Positions 6,514-15,870 of a stretch of DNA of 64,000 bases are shown here, in pieces. The DNA is taken from NCBI RefSeq assembly GCF_900188125.1, contig NZ_FZOW01000003.1, positions 62,001 to 126,000 of the forward strand. Reading direction: 5' to 3'. The stretch comes from Rhodococcoides kyotonense (GTDB taxonomy: Bacteria; Actinomycetota; Actinomycetes; Mycobacteriales; Mycobacteriaceae). Numbering within the stretch: the first letter of the stretch is position 1; the number at the start of each line of letters is the position of its first letter. Below the pieces are notes generated by a model, which worked only from the letters and a program-made list of their open reading frames with translations, did not search any database and was not told the origin of the DNA. The position numbers were made by a program, and so were the translations under genes.

Positions 6514-8232
6514 TCAGACTCCGAGCTCGATGGATCCGCCGGGGATCGCAGCGAGGAGCCGCTGCGTGTACTCCTCCTTGGGATTGTCGAAGACCTCGTC
6601 GGTCTTCGACGCCTCCACGATCTCACCCGATCGCATGACCAGGACGTCGTCGGCGATCTGACGAACCACGGCAAGGTCGTGAGTGATGAACAGGTACGTC
6701 AGTCCCAGCTCGGCCTGCAGGTCGTTGAGCAGCGACAGGATCTGTGCCTGCACCAACACGTCGAGAGCGGATACCGCCTCGTCGCAGATGACCATCTCCG
6801 GCTGAAGAGCCAGCGCACGAGCAATTGCGACGCGTTGGCGCTGGCCACCGGACAGCTCGTTGGGGAACCGTCGCATCACCGATGTCGGTAGCGAGACCTT
6901 GTCGAGCAGATCCCGTACCCGAGCTTCGCGTTCCTTCTTGGACCCGACGCCGTGTGTACGGAGCGGCTCCTCGATGGTCCGGAAGATCGAGTACATCGGG
7001 TCGAGCGATCCGTACGGGTTCTGGAAGATCGGCTGCACACGACGACGGAAGGCGAATGCCTCCTTGTTGCTGAGGCCTGCCACGTCGCGGCCGTCGAACT
7101 GCACGGATCCTTCGGTGGGTTCGAGGAGACCTAGAACCATCTGTGCGACAGTCGATTTGCCCGACCCGGACTCGCCGACGATGGCTGTCGTCGTGCCGCG
7201 TTCGACCGTGAAGGACACGTCCTTGACGGCGGTGAACAGCGACGACTTGAACGGACTGCCACCGCGCAGCTTGAACTGCTTGGTCAGCTTGTCGACGACG
7301 AGGACCGTGTCGCGTGCCGGCTCGAACGTCGCGTCATGCTCTTCGGAGGTGACCTCCTCGGCCACCTCTTTGGCGTGCTCGACGATCTCCTTGCGAGCAA
7401 CCGACGACGTCAACCGCTGCGATGCCAACGACGGCGCCGCGGACACCAGCTTCTTCGTGTACGGATGCTGTGGATTCTGCAGAATCTCCAGTGCCGGACC
7501 GGATTCCACGATCCGGCCCTTGCTCATGACGACCAGATGTTCGGCGCGCTCGGCAGCGAGACCGAGGTCGTGTGTGATGAGCAGGACCGCCGTGCCGAGG
7601 TCCTTGGTGAGACCTTCGAGATGGTCGAGGATCTGACGCTGGACCGTGACGTCGAGTGCGGACGTGGGCTCGTCGGCGATCAGCAGCTTCGGCCGCGCCG
7701 ACAGTCCGATCGCGATGAGTGCACGCTGGCGCATACCGCCCGAGAACTCGTGCGGATACTGGTTGACGCGCTTCTCCGACTCGGACAGACCCGCTTCTTC
7801 CAGCAACTCGATCGCACGAGCCTTGGCCGCCTTGCCCTTGGCGATATTGTTGGCGGCCAACGCTTCTTCGATCTGGAAGCCGATCTTCCACACAGGGTTC
7901 AGATTCGACATCGGGTCCTGAGGGACGAGGCCGATCTGGCTTCCTCGCACCTCGACGAAGTCTTTCTCCTTCGCCTGCGCGAGGTTCTTGCCGTCGAACC
8001 AGATCTCGCCCGCCGTCACCTTGCCGGTGCCGGGGAGCAGATTGATGATGGCATGAGCCGTCGTCGACTTTCCCGAACCGGATTCGCCGACGATCGCGAC
8101 GGTCTGGCCCGGGTACACCGTCAGACTGACGCCTCGAACTGCCGGTACCGGACCGGAATTCGACTGGAACGAGACCTCGAGATTCTTGATGTCGAGAAGA
8201 GGCTGCTCAGTTTTTCCGAGATCGAGAGTCAT
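6514..8232 (-). CDS. dppD: Dipeptide ABC transporter, fused double ATPase (DppD-DppF)
   Basis: A 572-aa protein with two ABC ATPase domains in one chain, driving peptide import at the membrane. In the first, Walker A is GESGSGKST (about 51-59), the signature FSGGMRQR and the Walker B LLIADEPTSALD. In the second half (about 310-565) GESGSGKST, LSGGQRQR and MVICDEAVSALD repeat. Each half ends with the oligopeptide-transporter C-terminal extension. It corresponds to Rv3663c. The ATG overlaps the dppC stop (8229-8232, ATGA). It is the last gene of dppABCD, followed by a strong hairpin. Confidence 0.93.
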   Translation of the reverse strand: MTLDLGKTEQPLLDIKNLEVSFQSNSGPVPAVRGVSLTVYPGQTVAIVGESGSGKSTTAHAIINLLPGTGKVTAGEIWFDGKNLAQAKEKDFVEVRGSQIGLVPQDPMSNLNPVWKIGFQIEEALAANNIAKGKAAKARAIELLEEAGLSESEKRVNQYPHEFSGGMRQRALIAIGLSARPKLLIADEPTSALDVTVQRQILDHLEGLTKDLGTAVLLITHDLGLAAERAEHLVVMSKGRIVESGPALEILQNPQHPYTKKLVSAAPSLASQRLTSSVARKEIVEHAKEVAEEVTSEEHDATFEPARDTVLVVDKLTKQFKLRGGSPFKSSLFTAVKDVSFTVERGTTTAIVGESGSGKSTVAQMVLGLLEPTEGSVQFDGRDVAGLSNKEAFAFRRRVQPIFQNPYGSLDPMYSIFRTIEEPLRTHGVGSKKEREARVRDLLDKVSLPTSVMRRFPNELSGGQRQRVAIARALALQPEMVICDEAVSALDVLVQAQILSLLNDLQAELGLTYLFITHDLAVVRQIADDVLVMRSGEIVEASKTDEVFDNPKEEYTQRLLAAIPGGSIELGV

Positions 8233-9188
8233 CGCTTTCTCGCTTTCGGGTCGAGAGCGTCACGAAGCGCGTCGCCCATCATGATGAAGCCCAGCACCGT
8301 GATCGCCAGTGCGGCAGCGGGATAGAACAGGATGGTCGATCCCGCACGCAGCGTCACCTGAGCCGCGCTGATGTCCCCGCCCCACGACACCTCGGTCGGC
8401 GGAAGGCCGATACCCAGGAACGACAGGGTGGCCTCGGCGACGATGAACGTACCGAGTGAGATCGTCGTGATGACGATGATCGGGGCCATCGAGTTCGGCA
8501 GCACGTGCCGAATCAGTGTGCGCACCTTGGACACTCCCAGTGCACGCGACGCCATGACGTAGTCGTTGTTCTTCGCCGACAACACCGCACCACGGGTGAT
8601 ACGAGCCATCTGCGGCCAGCCGAACAACGCCAACACGAGAATGACGGTCCAGATGGTGCGATCGGTGAACAGCTGCATCAGCACGATGGCCGCGAGGATC
8701 AGCGGCACACCGAAGAAGATGTCGGTCAGTCGCGACAGCAGCGAATCGGCCCAGCCGCCGTAGAACCCGGCGAACGAACCGAACAGGACGCCGATGACGA
8801 GCACGAGGAACGTCACCCCGACACCGGTGAGGACCGACGCGCGGGCCCCGAAGATGGTGCGGGAGTAGATGTCACAGCCTTGGCGGTCGAATCCGAAGAT
8901 GTGGCCCGACTGCGGGCCCTGCATGCTGAAGTCCAGGTTGCAGTACCGCGGGTCGGCGCTGGTGAACAGGCTCGGGAACGCCGCGACCACGATCACCGCG
9001 ACGATGATGGCAGCCGAGATGATGAAGATCGGGCGCTTGCGCAGGCTGCGCCACGCGTCCTTCCAGATGCTCGACGGCGCGTCGTCGATACTCACGACGT
9101 CGGTCTGAGTGACGTCGATGACGTCGTCCTTCTCGACGAAACGAGCCTGCCTCACGGCACGAGTGTTCGATGTTGTTGGCTCAGGCAT
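8229..9188 (-). CDS. dppC: Dipeptide ABC transporter permease
   Basis: A membrane permease of 319 aa. A long cytoplasmic N-terminus (about 50 residues) is followed by a first helix (RPIFIISAAIIVAVIVVAA), an extracytoplasmic segment, and five further membrane segments. The binding-protein-dependent transport fold includes a GWPQMARITRGAVLSAK-type coupling loop. It corresponds to Rv3664c. It overlaps dppB by 8 bases and dppD by 4, so the three are co-translated. Confidence 0.92.
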   Translation of the reverse strand: MPEPTTSNTRAVRQARFVEKDDVIDVTQTDVVSIDDAPSSIWKDAWRSLRKRPIFIISAAIIVAVIVVAAFPSLFTSADPRYCNLDFSMQGPQSGHIFGFDRQGCDIYSRTIFGARASVLTGVGVTFLVLVIGVLFGSFAGFYGGWADSLLSRLTDIFFGVPLILAAIVLMQLFTDRTIWTVILVLALFGWPQMARITRGAVLSAKNNDYVMASRALGVSKVRTLIRHVLPNSMAPIIVITTISLGTFIVAEATLSFLGIGLPPTEVSWGGDISAAQVTLRAGSTILFYPAAALAITVLGFIMMGDALRDALDPKARKR

Positions 9189-10107
9189 AACGGATCCTTG
9201 GGTCGAGCGCTGCGTAGAGGAGATCGACGACGAGGTTCGCGATGAGGTACACGACGATCAGGACGGTCACGAACGAGACGACCGTCGGTGCCTCACCACG
9301 GATGACGGCCTGATAGATCGTGCCGCCGACACCGTTGATGTTGAAGATTCCCTCGGTGATGATCGCGCCGCCCATGAGCGCCGCGAGGTCTGCGCCGAGG
9401 AACGTGACGACCGGGATGAGCGAGTTCCGCAGAACGTGGACGTTCACGACACGGCTGCGGGACAAGCCTTTTGCCGTCGACGTGCGCACGAAGTCCGCGC
9501 TCAGGTTCTCGGCGACCGACGTACGAGTCAGCCGCACGACGTAGGCGAAGGACACTGCCCCGAGAACGAACGCGGGCAGCAGCAAATTCTTGAAGCTGGT
9601 GTTCCCACCGACCGTGGGCGGGACGATCCCCCACTTGATGCCGATGAAGAACTGCGCGAGGAAGCCGATCACGAAGATCGGGACCGCGATGATGACGAGG
9701 CTGACGACGAGGACCGTCGAGTCGAACAGCTTTCCCTTGCGCAGGCCTGCGATCAGACCGAAGCCGATACCGAAGACACCTTCGATGACGAGGGCCATCG
9801 CGGCGAGCTTCGCGGTGATCGGAAATGCTTGCACGAGAACTTCACTGACCGGTCGACCAGAGAAGGACATACCGAAGTCGAACGTGAAGATGCCCTTCAG
9901 GTACAGCAGATACTGCACGATGAACGGCTGGTCGAGGTTGTAGCGGGCACGAAGCTGGTCGGCGACGGCCGGGCTGATGGCTTTGTCTCCGGCGAGCGCG
10001 GCAATGGGGTCACCGGGGAGCAGGAAGACCATGGCGTAGATCAGAAATGTCGCCCCGATGAAGACGGGGATCATCTGAAGTAAGCGGCGTCCGATGTACC
10101 AGAGCAT
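9181..10107 (-). CDS. dppB: Dipeptide ABC transporter permease
   Basis: A 308-aa integral membrane permease that starts MLWYIGRRLLQMIPVF and has six hydrophobic segments and the typical LLPGDP motif near residue 30. It corresponds to Rv3665c and pairs with DppC to form the peptide channel. The ATG at 10107 is preceded at 10122-10112 by a Shine-Dalgarno TAAGGAGGTGA, fully complementary to the 16S rRNA 3' end, with a 7-base spacer. This unusually strong site may compensate for the hairpin between dppA and dppB. Confidence 0.93.
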   Translation of the reverse strand: MLWYIGRRLLQMIPVFIGATFLIYAMVFLLPGDPIAALAGDKAISPAVADQLRARYNLDQPFIVQYLLYLKGIFTFDFGMSFSGRPVSEVLVQAFPITAKLAAMALVIEGVFGIGFGLIAGLRKGKLFDSTVLVVSLVIIAVPIFVIGFLAQFFIGIKWGIVPPTVGGNTSFKNLLLPAFVLGAVSFAYVVRLTRTSVAENLSADFVRTSTAKGLSRSRVVNVHVLRNSLIPVVTFLGADLAALMGGAIITEGIFNINGVGGTIYQAVIRGEAPTVVSFVTVLIVVYLIANLVVDLLYAALDPRIRYA

Positions 10108-10111
10108 CGGA

Positions 10112-10122
10112 TCACCTCCTTA
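10112..10122 (-). promoter_or_regulatory. Perfect Shine-Dalgarno of dppB
   Basis: TAAGGAGGTGA on the minus strand matches the full anti-Shine-Dalgarno. Most neighbouring genes have only 4-5 matching bases or rely on stop/start coupling. Confidence 0.7.
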
Positions 10123-10180
10123 ACAGGAAGGCGGACGTCACCGAGACGTCGTGAGTAACGAGGGGGAGGAACACACGAAC

Positions 10181-10210
10181 AGGGCGGTAGGTGGAAAGAC
10201 CTACCGCCCT
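10181..10210 (-). terminator. Attenuator-like hairpin between dppA and dppB
   Basis: AGGGCGGTAGGT (10181-10192) and ACCTACCGCCCT (10199-10210) pair perfectly around a 6-base loop, 20 bases after the dppA stop. In binding-protein transporter operons such a hairpin usually yields more binding protein than permease, by partial termination or 3'-end protection. That role is inferred here. Confidence 0.65.
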
Positions 10211-10230
10211 GCCCGGTCTTACGAAGAGGA

Positions 10231-11859
10231 TCAGTTCTTCTCGATCTGGTTGTAGATCGGGATTCCGTCCCAACCGATCTTCACGTTGGTCACGTTCTCC
10301 GACCAACCACTCGCTGCGTTGCGGTACCAGTTCGGCACTGCAGGCAGGTCGTTGAGCAAGATCGCCTGGGCCTGGTTGATCAGGTCCTGAGCCTTGCCCT
10401 TGTCCGTTTCGCTGGCCGACTCACGGAGCAGGCGATCGAACTCGGGGTTGCTGTAGTCACCGTCGTTGGAGCTGCCACCGGTCTGGTAGTTCTGCGCCAG
10501 GAAGCCGTACTGCTGCGGGTAGTCACCCTGCCAGCCCGAGCGGAATGCCGTCGGAATGGTGCGGTTGGTGGCTTCGGTGCGAAGCTGCGCGAACGTCGGG
10601 TACGGAGCGCCCTGTGCCTCTATGCCGAGGGTGTTGCGGATGCTGTTGGTGACCGCGTCGACCCATTCCTGGTGTCCACCGTCGGAGTTGTAGGCGATGG
10701 CGAACGTGCCGGTCCACGGTGCGATGGCGTCGGCCTGTGCCCAGAGGTCCTTGGCGGCCTCGGGGTCGTACTCGACGTTCGACTCGTTCTCGAGCGAATC
10801 GGTCCAGCCTTCGATTGCCGGGCTGGTGTAGTCCTTGGCAGGAGTACGCGTGTTGTTGAAGATCTGCTCGGTGATCTGATCGCGGTTGATCGCCTTGGAG
10901 ATCGCCTGACGACGCAGCACACCCTCTTCGCCACTGAAGTGCGCGAGACGCGACGGGATGGTGAAGGTCTCGATGCTGGCGGACGGCTGGTTGACCGTGC
11001 GTCCGGGCAGATCGGTCTCGAACGTCGTCACAGCGGAGGACGGAACGTTGTCGAGTACGTCGACGTTGTTCGACAGCAGGTCCGTGTACGCGGTGTCGAG
11101 GTTGCTGTAGAGGATGAAGCTGATGCCGCCGTTGGCCGGCTTGCGGTTGCCGTCGTGGTCCGGGTTGGTGACCAGGTCGATGCGGACGTTGTGCTGCCAC
11201 GCGCCTTCCTGTGCGAACTTGTACGGTCCGTTGCCGATCGGGTTCTCACCGAACGCTGCCATGTCGGCGTATGCGACCTCGGGCAGCGGGTAGTAGGCCG
11301 CGAAGCCCAGGCGATCCGGGAACGCCGCCTCGGGCTGCTTCAACTCGATGGTGAAGGTCTTGTCGTCGACGACCTGCAGACCGGACATGGTCTGTACGGT
11401 CGGGTTCTCGGCGGCGACCTCGTCGTAGCCCTGGATGGGATCGAAGAACGACCCCTGCAGCTGCGCGTTGGTGGACAGCGCGCCGTAGTTCCAGGCGTCG
11501 ACGAAGGATTTCGCCGTCACGGGGGAGCCGTCGGTGAACGTCCAGCCGTCCTTCAGGGTGACGGTGTAGTTCTGGCCGTCGGTGGTGTCGATGGACTCGG
11601 CAACCTCGTTCTCGACACCGCCCTCGGGCGTGTACGAGACCAGGCCGGCGAAGATCGAGTCGACGACGCGTCCACCCGTGTTCTCGCTGGTATTGGTCGG
11701 CACGAGCGGGTTCTGCGGCTCGCCGCTCCATGCGTTGATGATCGCGGAGCCGTCGCCGGATCCACCTCCGCTGGACGAGTCACTCGATGAGCACGCTGTG
11801 ACCAGCGCCGCTCCTACGACGACCGCCACTGCGGCCGTCGCAATGCGCGTTCTACGCAA
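10231..11859 (-). CDS. dppA: Dipeptide-binding lipoprotein of the ABC transporter
   Basis: An extracytoplasmic solute-binding protein (SBP family 5) that captures peptides for DppBCD; it corresponds to Rv3666c. The TTG at 11859 is chosen because GAGAGGA lies at 11872-11866 with a 6-base spacer. It gives a short lipoprotein signal: LRRTR, a hydrophobic stretch, then the lipobox ALVTAC with a Ser-rich linker after the cysteine. An ATG at 11886 is in frame but has no ribosome site. The mature domain shows the family motifs near PEGGVENEVAESI and a C-terminal RNAASGWSENV segment. It is transcribed divergently from acs. Confidence 0.9.
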   Translation of the reverse strand: MRRTRIATAAVAVVVGAALVTACSSSDSSSGGGSGDGSAIINAWSGEPQNPLVPTNTSENTGGRVVDSIFAGLVSYTPEGGVENEVAESIDTTDGQNYTVTLKDGWTFTDGSPVTAKSFVDAWNYGALSTNAQLQGSFFDPIQGYDEVAAENPTVQTMSGLQVVDDKTFTIELKQPEAAFPDRLGFAAYYPLPEVAYADMAAFGENPIGNGPYKFAQEGAWQHNVRIDLVTNPDHDGNRKPANGGISFILYSNLDTAYTDLLSNNVDVLDNVPSSAVTTFETDLPGRTVNQPSASIETFTIPSRLAHFSGEEGVLRRQAISKAINRDQITEQIFNNTRTPAKDYTSPAIEGWTDSLENESNVEYDPEAAKDLWAQADAIAPWTGTFAIAYNSDGGHQEWVDAVTNSIRNTLGIEAQGAPYPTFAQLRTEATNRTIPTAFRSGWQGDYPQQYGFLAQNYQTGGSSNDGDYSNPEFDRLLRESASETDKGKAQDLINQAQAILLNDLPAVPNWYRNAASGWSENVTNVKIGWDGIPIYNQIEKN

Positions 11860-12286
11860 AACAAATCCTCTCTTCGGTTCGATCATGGGTTTGCCATGAC
11901 CGACCCCATGGGCGTCACGCCCACGGAGTTGTGTGGGGGCGACCGCCTGCCACCACGTCGTGCGCAGTAGCAACGATCTCAATACACAGGACTTTAGACA
12001 CATCCTGAGATGACCATGTGAGCTGCCCCGCAAACTGCTGACTCCCGAGTAACTCCGAAACATGATCGAAACTTTTCGGCAAGTCATTTCGGACGCCCTG
12101 CGGACCCGTCCGTTCGGGCCGGACCGAAGAGATGGTCCTGAGTACCGCCTACCGCGCGAAACCTACCGATCACCGCAGATCAGAGAGTTGCAGCACGCTG
12201 CAACGGTGCGACGGCCCTCACATGTGACTACCCTCACTAAGGCTGCAGGAGCGTTGTATTCGACAGACGAAAGAGAGCCATTCGAG
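11860..12286. promoter_or_regulatory. dppA-acs divergent control region
   Basis: This 427-bp stretch has no gene; the long in-frame upstream extensions of both neighbours lack ribosome sites. It contains a CRP-like site at 12223-12238 and a candidate acs -10 TGTATT at 12255-12260. I saw no clear dppA promoter. Confidence 0.5.
12223..12238 (+). promoter_or_regulatory. Candidate Crp operator upstream of acs
   Basis: TGTGACTACCCTCACT matches the actinobacterial Crp consensus TGTGA-N6-TCACA at 9 of 10 positions. It is centred about 36 bases before the predicted acs start. A crp gene of the mycobacterial type is 10 kb away in this window. Acetyl-CoA synthetase genes are known cAMP-Crp targets in other bacteria. 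Confidence 0.5.
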
Positions 12287-14230
12287 ATGACGACCAGTAC
12301 CTCCGGAGCGCACGACACAGCGGCGGATTCGTATCCACCGTCGGCGGAGTTCGCGGCTCAGGCGAATGCGACTGCCGACCTCTACGCCGACGCCGAGAAG
12401 GACCGGCTAGCGTTCTGGGCGGAACAGGCACGACGCCTGCACTGGCACACCCCGTTCACCGAGGTACTGGACTGGTCCGACGCCCCCGTTGCCAAGTGGT
12501 TCGGCGACGGCGAACTCAACGTCGCCTACAACTGCGTCGACCGCCACGTCATCGACGGACACGGGGACCAGGTCGCCATCCACTGGGAAGGCGAACCCGG
12601 CGACAGCCGCGACGTCACCTACAACGATCTCCTCGCCGAAGTCTCCCAGGCCGCGAACACCCTCACCGAACTCGGACTCGTCGCAGGCGACCGCGTCGCG
12701 ATCTACATGCCGATGATCCCCGAAGCCATCGTCTCCATCCTCGCCTGCGCGCGCCTCGGACTGACCCACTCGGTCGTCTTCGCCGGCTTCTCCGCCACCG
12801 CACTGCGCTCCCGCATCGACGACGCCGAAGCCAAACTCGTCATCACCACCGACGGCCAGTGGCGACGCGGCAAGCCCGCCCCCATCAAGGAGACCGTCGA
12901 CCAGGCCGTCGACGGGGCCGCATCCATCGAACATGTCCTGGTCGTCAAGCGCACCGACTCCGAGGTCTCCTGGAGCGCCCCGCGTGACCTGTGGTGGCAC
13001 GAGACCGTCGCACAGGCGTCGACAACCCATGAGGCGCAACCCTTTCCGGCCGAGCACCCACTGTTCATCCTCTACACCTCCGGCACGACGGGTAAGCCCA
13101 AGGGCATCATCCACACCTCCGGCGGCTACCTGACGCAGACCTCCTACACCCACCACAACGTCTTCGACCACAAGGCGGGCAAGGACGTCTACTGGTGCAC
13201 CGCCGACATCGGTTGGGTCACAGGGCATTCCTACATCGTGTACGGACCGCTCTCGAATCGCGCGACGCAGGTCGTCTACGAAGGAACACCGAATTCGCCT
13301 GACGAGCACCGGCATTGGAACGTCATCGAGAAGTACAAGGTGTCGATCTACTACACCTCCCCCACCCTCGTGCGCACATTCATGAAGTGGGGCAAAGAAA
13401 TTCCCGACGCCCACGACCTCAGTTCCATCAGACTGCTCGGCTCGGTCGGCGAGCCGATCAACCCCGAAGCATGGCGGTGGTTCCGCGACGTCGTCGGCGG
13501 CGGCACCGCACCGATCGTCGACACCTGGTGGCAGACCGAAACCGGATCGATCATGGTCTCCCCACTGCCCGGCGTCACCGCCACCAAGCCCGGCTCGGCA
13601 CAGACTCCCCTACCGGGCATCTCGGCGAAGATCGTCGACGACGACGCCCAGCCCCTCGGCCCCGGCGGCAACGGCTACCTCGTCCTCGACGAGCCGTGGC
13701 CGTCGATGCTCCGCGGCATCTGGGGCGACATGGACCGCTACAAGGAAACCTACTGGTCCCGCTACCCCGAGCAGGGCTGGTACTTCGCCGGTGACGGCGC
13801 CCGCTTCGACGACGACGGCGACCTCTGGGTCCTCGGCCGCGTCGACGACGTCATGAACGTCTCCGGCCACCGCATCTCCACCAGCGAGGTCGAATCCGCC
13901 CTCGTCGGACACCACGGTGTCGCCGAGGCCGCCGTCGTCGGAGCCGCCGACGAGACCACAGGACAAGGCATCGTCGCGTTCGTCATCCTGCGCGCAGGTG
14001 TGGAGAACACCGGCGACGACCTCATCGCCGAGCTGAAAGCACAAGTGGCGACCGAGATATCCCCGATCGCCAAGCCTCGGGAGATCTCCATCGTCCCCGA
14101 GCTGCCGAAGACCCGCTCCGGCAAGATCATGCGACGCCTCCTGCGCGACGTCGCCGAAGGCCGCGACCTGGGCGATACCTCCACCCTCGTCGACCCCAAG
14201 GTGTTCGAGTCGATCAAGAAGGGCCGCTAG
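12287..14230 (+). CDS. acs: Acetyl-CoA synthetase
   Basis: An AMP-forming ligase making acetyl-CoA from acetate, ATP and CoA in the cytosol (Rv3667 homologue). It is 647 aa, the normal length. The ATP-binding P-loop YTSGTTGKPKG is at about 263-273, the WWQTETG motif at about 410, and the C-terminal PKTRSGKIMRR holds Lys613, the lysine acetylated in this family to switch the enzyme off. The ATG at 12287 has AAAGAGAG upstream and gives the family N-terminus. The stop TAG lies inside a GGCCGC-TA-GCGGCC mini-palindrome directly before the shared 3' palindrome. Confidence 0.96.
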   Translation: MTTSTSGAHDTAADSYPPSAEFAAQANATADLYADAEKDRLAFWAEQARRLHWHTPFTEVLDWSDAPVAKWFGDGELNVAYNCVDRHVIDGHGDQVAIHWEGEPGDSRDVTYNDLLAEVSQAANTLTELGLVAGDRVAIYMPMIPEAIVSILACARLGLTHSVVFAGFSATALRSRIDDAEAKLVITTDGQWRRGKPAPIKETVDQAVDGAASIEHVLVVKRTDSEVSWSAPRDLWWHETVAQASTTHEAQPFPAEHPLFILYTSGTTGKPKGIIHTSGGYLTQTSYTHHNVFDHKAGKDVYWCTADIGWVTGHSYIVYGPLSNRATQVVYEGTPNSPDEHRHWNVIEKYKVSIYYTSPTLVRTFMKWGKEIPDAHDLSSIRLLGSVGEPINPEAWRWFRDVVGGGTAPIVDTWWQTETGSIMVSPLPGVTATKPGSAQTPLPGISAKIVDDDAQPLGPGGNGYLVLDEPWPSMLRGIWGDMDRYKETYWSRYPEQGWYFAGDGARFDDDGDLWVLGRVDDVMNVSGHRISTSEVESALVGHHGVAEAAVVGAADETTGQGIVAFVILRAGVENTGDDLIAELKAQVATEISPIAKPREISIVPELPKTRSGKIMRRLLRDVAEGRDLGDTSTLVDPKVFESIKKGR

Positions 14231-14234
14231 CGGC

Positions 14235-14280
14235 CATGTGCACGAAAGTACATAGCCCGCTATGTACTTTCGTGCACGTG
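14235..14280. repeat. 3'-end palindrome family, copy 1 (acs / MFS convergent)
   Basis: The arms GTGCACGAAAGTACATAG (14238-14255) and their exact complement (14260-14277) flank a CCCG loop. They extend by three more pairs (one G-U) to 14235-14280. The copy sits between two convergent stop codons. It is probably a bidirectional terminator or mRNA-end hairpin. Confidence 0.85.
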
Positions 14281-14290
14281 CGCGTAGCGC

Positions 14291-15664
14291 CTACACGTTT
14301 TCGAGCTGCTGATCCCTGGTCTCCCGCATGACGATCAGCGAGATGAGCGTCAGCGCGGCGACGATGGCGAGGTACACGCCCACCCATCCGACGCCGTAGC
14401 TGGAGACCAGCCACGTCGCGATGAACGGCGCCACCGCGGCACCGAGGATCGAGCTCGTGTTGTACGAGATTCCGGAGCCGGTGTAGCGCACGTTGGTCGG
14501 AAACAGTTCCGGCAGAACAGCACTCATCGGTCCGAACGTCAGGCCCATCAAGCCGAGGCCGACGCACATGAAGACCAGCATGCGGCCGGCGGACGCATCC
14601 TCGGGAGCCGCGAACCAGTGGAACGACAGACCGAACACGACGATCGCAGCGGTGATGACGATCAGGGTGGGGCGACGGCCGTACTTGTCGGCGAGCAGAC
14701 CCGCGACAGGAATCAGGGCGGCGAAGAACAGAACCGCGATCAGCTGCAGCTCGAGGAAATCGGTGTAGGCGATGGTGATCTTCGGCCCGTTGACGTCGGA
14801 AACCTTGCCGGTTCCGTAGCTGACCACCCACGTCGTCATGATGTAAAAGAGGGTGTAGGTGGCGAGCATGACGAACGTGCCGATGATCAGCTGACGCCAG
14901 CTCGTCTTGAAGACCTCGGCGAGCGGTGTCTTGACCTTCTGGCCGCGCTCGACGGCGAGTTTGAACACCGGCGTCTCTTCGAGCTTCAGACGCACGTACA
15001 GGCCGATGATGACCATGACTGCGCTGAGCAGGAACGGGATTCGCCAGCCCCACGTGAGGAACGCGTGGTCGGTGCCGGAGTTCGCGGCGTCGTAGCCGGT
15101 GATGATGACGATCAGCAGGAAGATGCCGTTGGCGAAGAAGAAGCCGATCGGTGCGCCGAGCTGCGGGTACATCGCGGCCCATGCGCGCTTGCCTGGCTTG
15201 GCCGTCTCCGTGGCCAGAAGTGCAGCGCCACTCCACTCACCGCCCAGGCCGACGCCCTGAGCGAAACGCATCAGAGCCAGCAACGCGGGCGCGATGATTC
15301 CCACCGCTCCGTACGTCGGCAGCAGGCCGATCAGGAAGGTCGCGATTCCCATCGTCAAGAGCGAGCCGACGAGGGTTGCCTTGCGGCCGATACGGTCACC
15401 GAAGTGGCCGAACAGGACCGATCCGATGGGACGTGCAACGAACGCGAGCCCGAACGTCGCGAACGACGCCAGCAGAGCCGTCGTGTCGTTGCCTGCCGGG
15501 AAGAACAGCTTGGGGAAAACCAGCACCGCGGCGGTGGCGTAGATGTAGAAGTCGAAGAACTCGATCGACGTCCCGACCATCGAGGCGACGACGATACGAG
15601 ACCGTGGTACCTCCGGGGCCGGTGCCGTGGTGCCGTCGCCGGGGACGGCGGAGGTAGTGCTCAC
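14291..15664 (-). CDS. MFS transporter, metabolite:H+ symporter type
   Basis: A 457-aa protein with 12 predicted membrane segments. It belongs to the MHS branch of the major facilitator superfamily (ProP/KgtP/ShiA-like): EFFDFYIYATAAVLVF in helix 1, the loop motif GHFGDRIGRKATL between helices 2 and 3, and RFAQGVGLGGEWSGAAL in helix 4. These transporters import organic acids or osmolytes with protons, but the substrate cannot be read. The GTG at 15664 has AGGAG 7 bases upstream. It is convergent with acs, and acetate or a related acid is a guess from that position only. Confidence 0.88.
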   Translation of the reverse strand: MSTTSAVPGDGTTAPAPEVPRSRIVVASMVGTSIEFFDFYIYATAAVLVFPKLFFPAGNDTTALLASFATFGLAFVARPIGSVLFGHFGDRIGRKATLVGSLLTMGIATFLIGLLPTYGAVGIIAPALLALMRFAQGVGLGGEWSGAALLATETAKPGKRAWAAMYPQLGAPIGFFFANGIFLLIVIITGYDAANSGTDHAFLTWGWRIPFLLSAVMVIIGLYVRLKLEETPVFKLAVERGQKVKTPLAEVFKTSWRQLIIGTFVMLATYTLFYIMTTWVVSYGTGKVSDVNGPKITIAYTDFLELQLIAVLFFAALIPVAGLLADKYGRRPTLIVITAAIVVFGLSFHWFAAPEDASAGRMLVFMCVGLGLMGLTFGPMSAVLPELFPTNVRYTGSGISYNTSSILGAAVAPFIATWLVSSYGVGWVGVYLAIVAALTLISLIVMRETRDQQLENV

Positions 15665-15870
15665 GGTTGTGCTCCTGCTTTTGCGCTTCGAAGAATGGGG
15701 TAGTACTTCTGTGCAAATTACCTGATGACAGCCTGAGAAAATCAGCGGATCCCGAATTCTGCGGCCTGTAGGACGGCCGCTCGAGCGCGGGCAGCCTGAT
15801 CGGCACTAGTGTTACGGCAGACCGGCCGAGACCAGAATCATCAGCACCAGCAAGTGGAGGGGTCGAGAAG

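Noticed and set aside
12062..12286. 75-residue N-terminal extension of acetyl-CoA synthetase
   Set aside because: The family start matches ATG 12287, which has a purine-rich upstream site. The extension covers the Crp-like operator and promoter.
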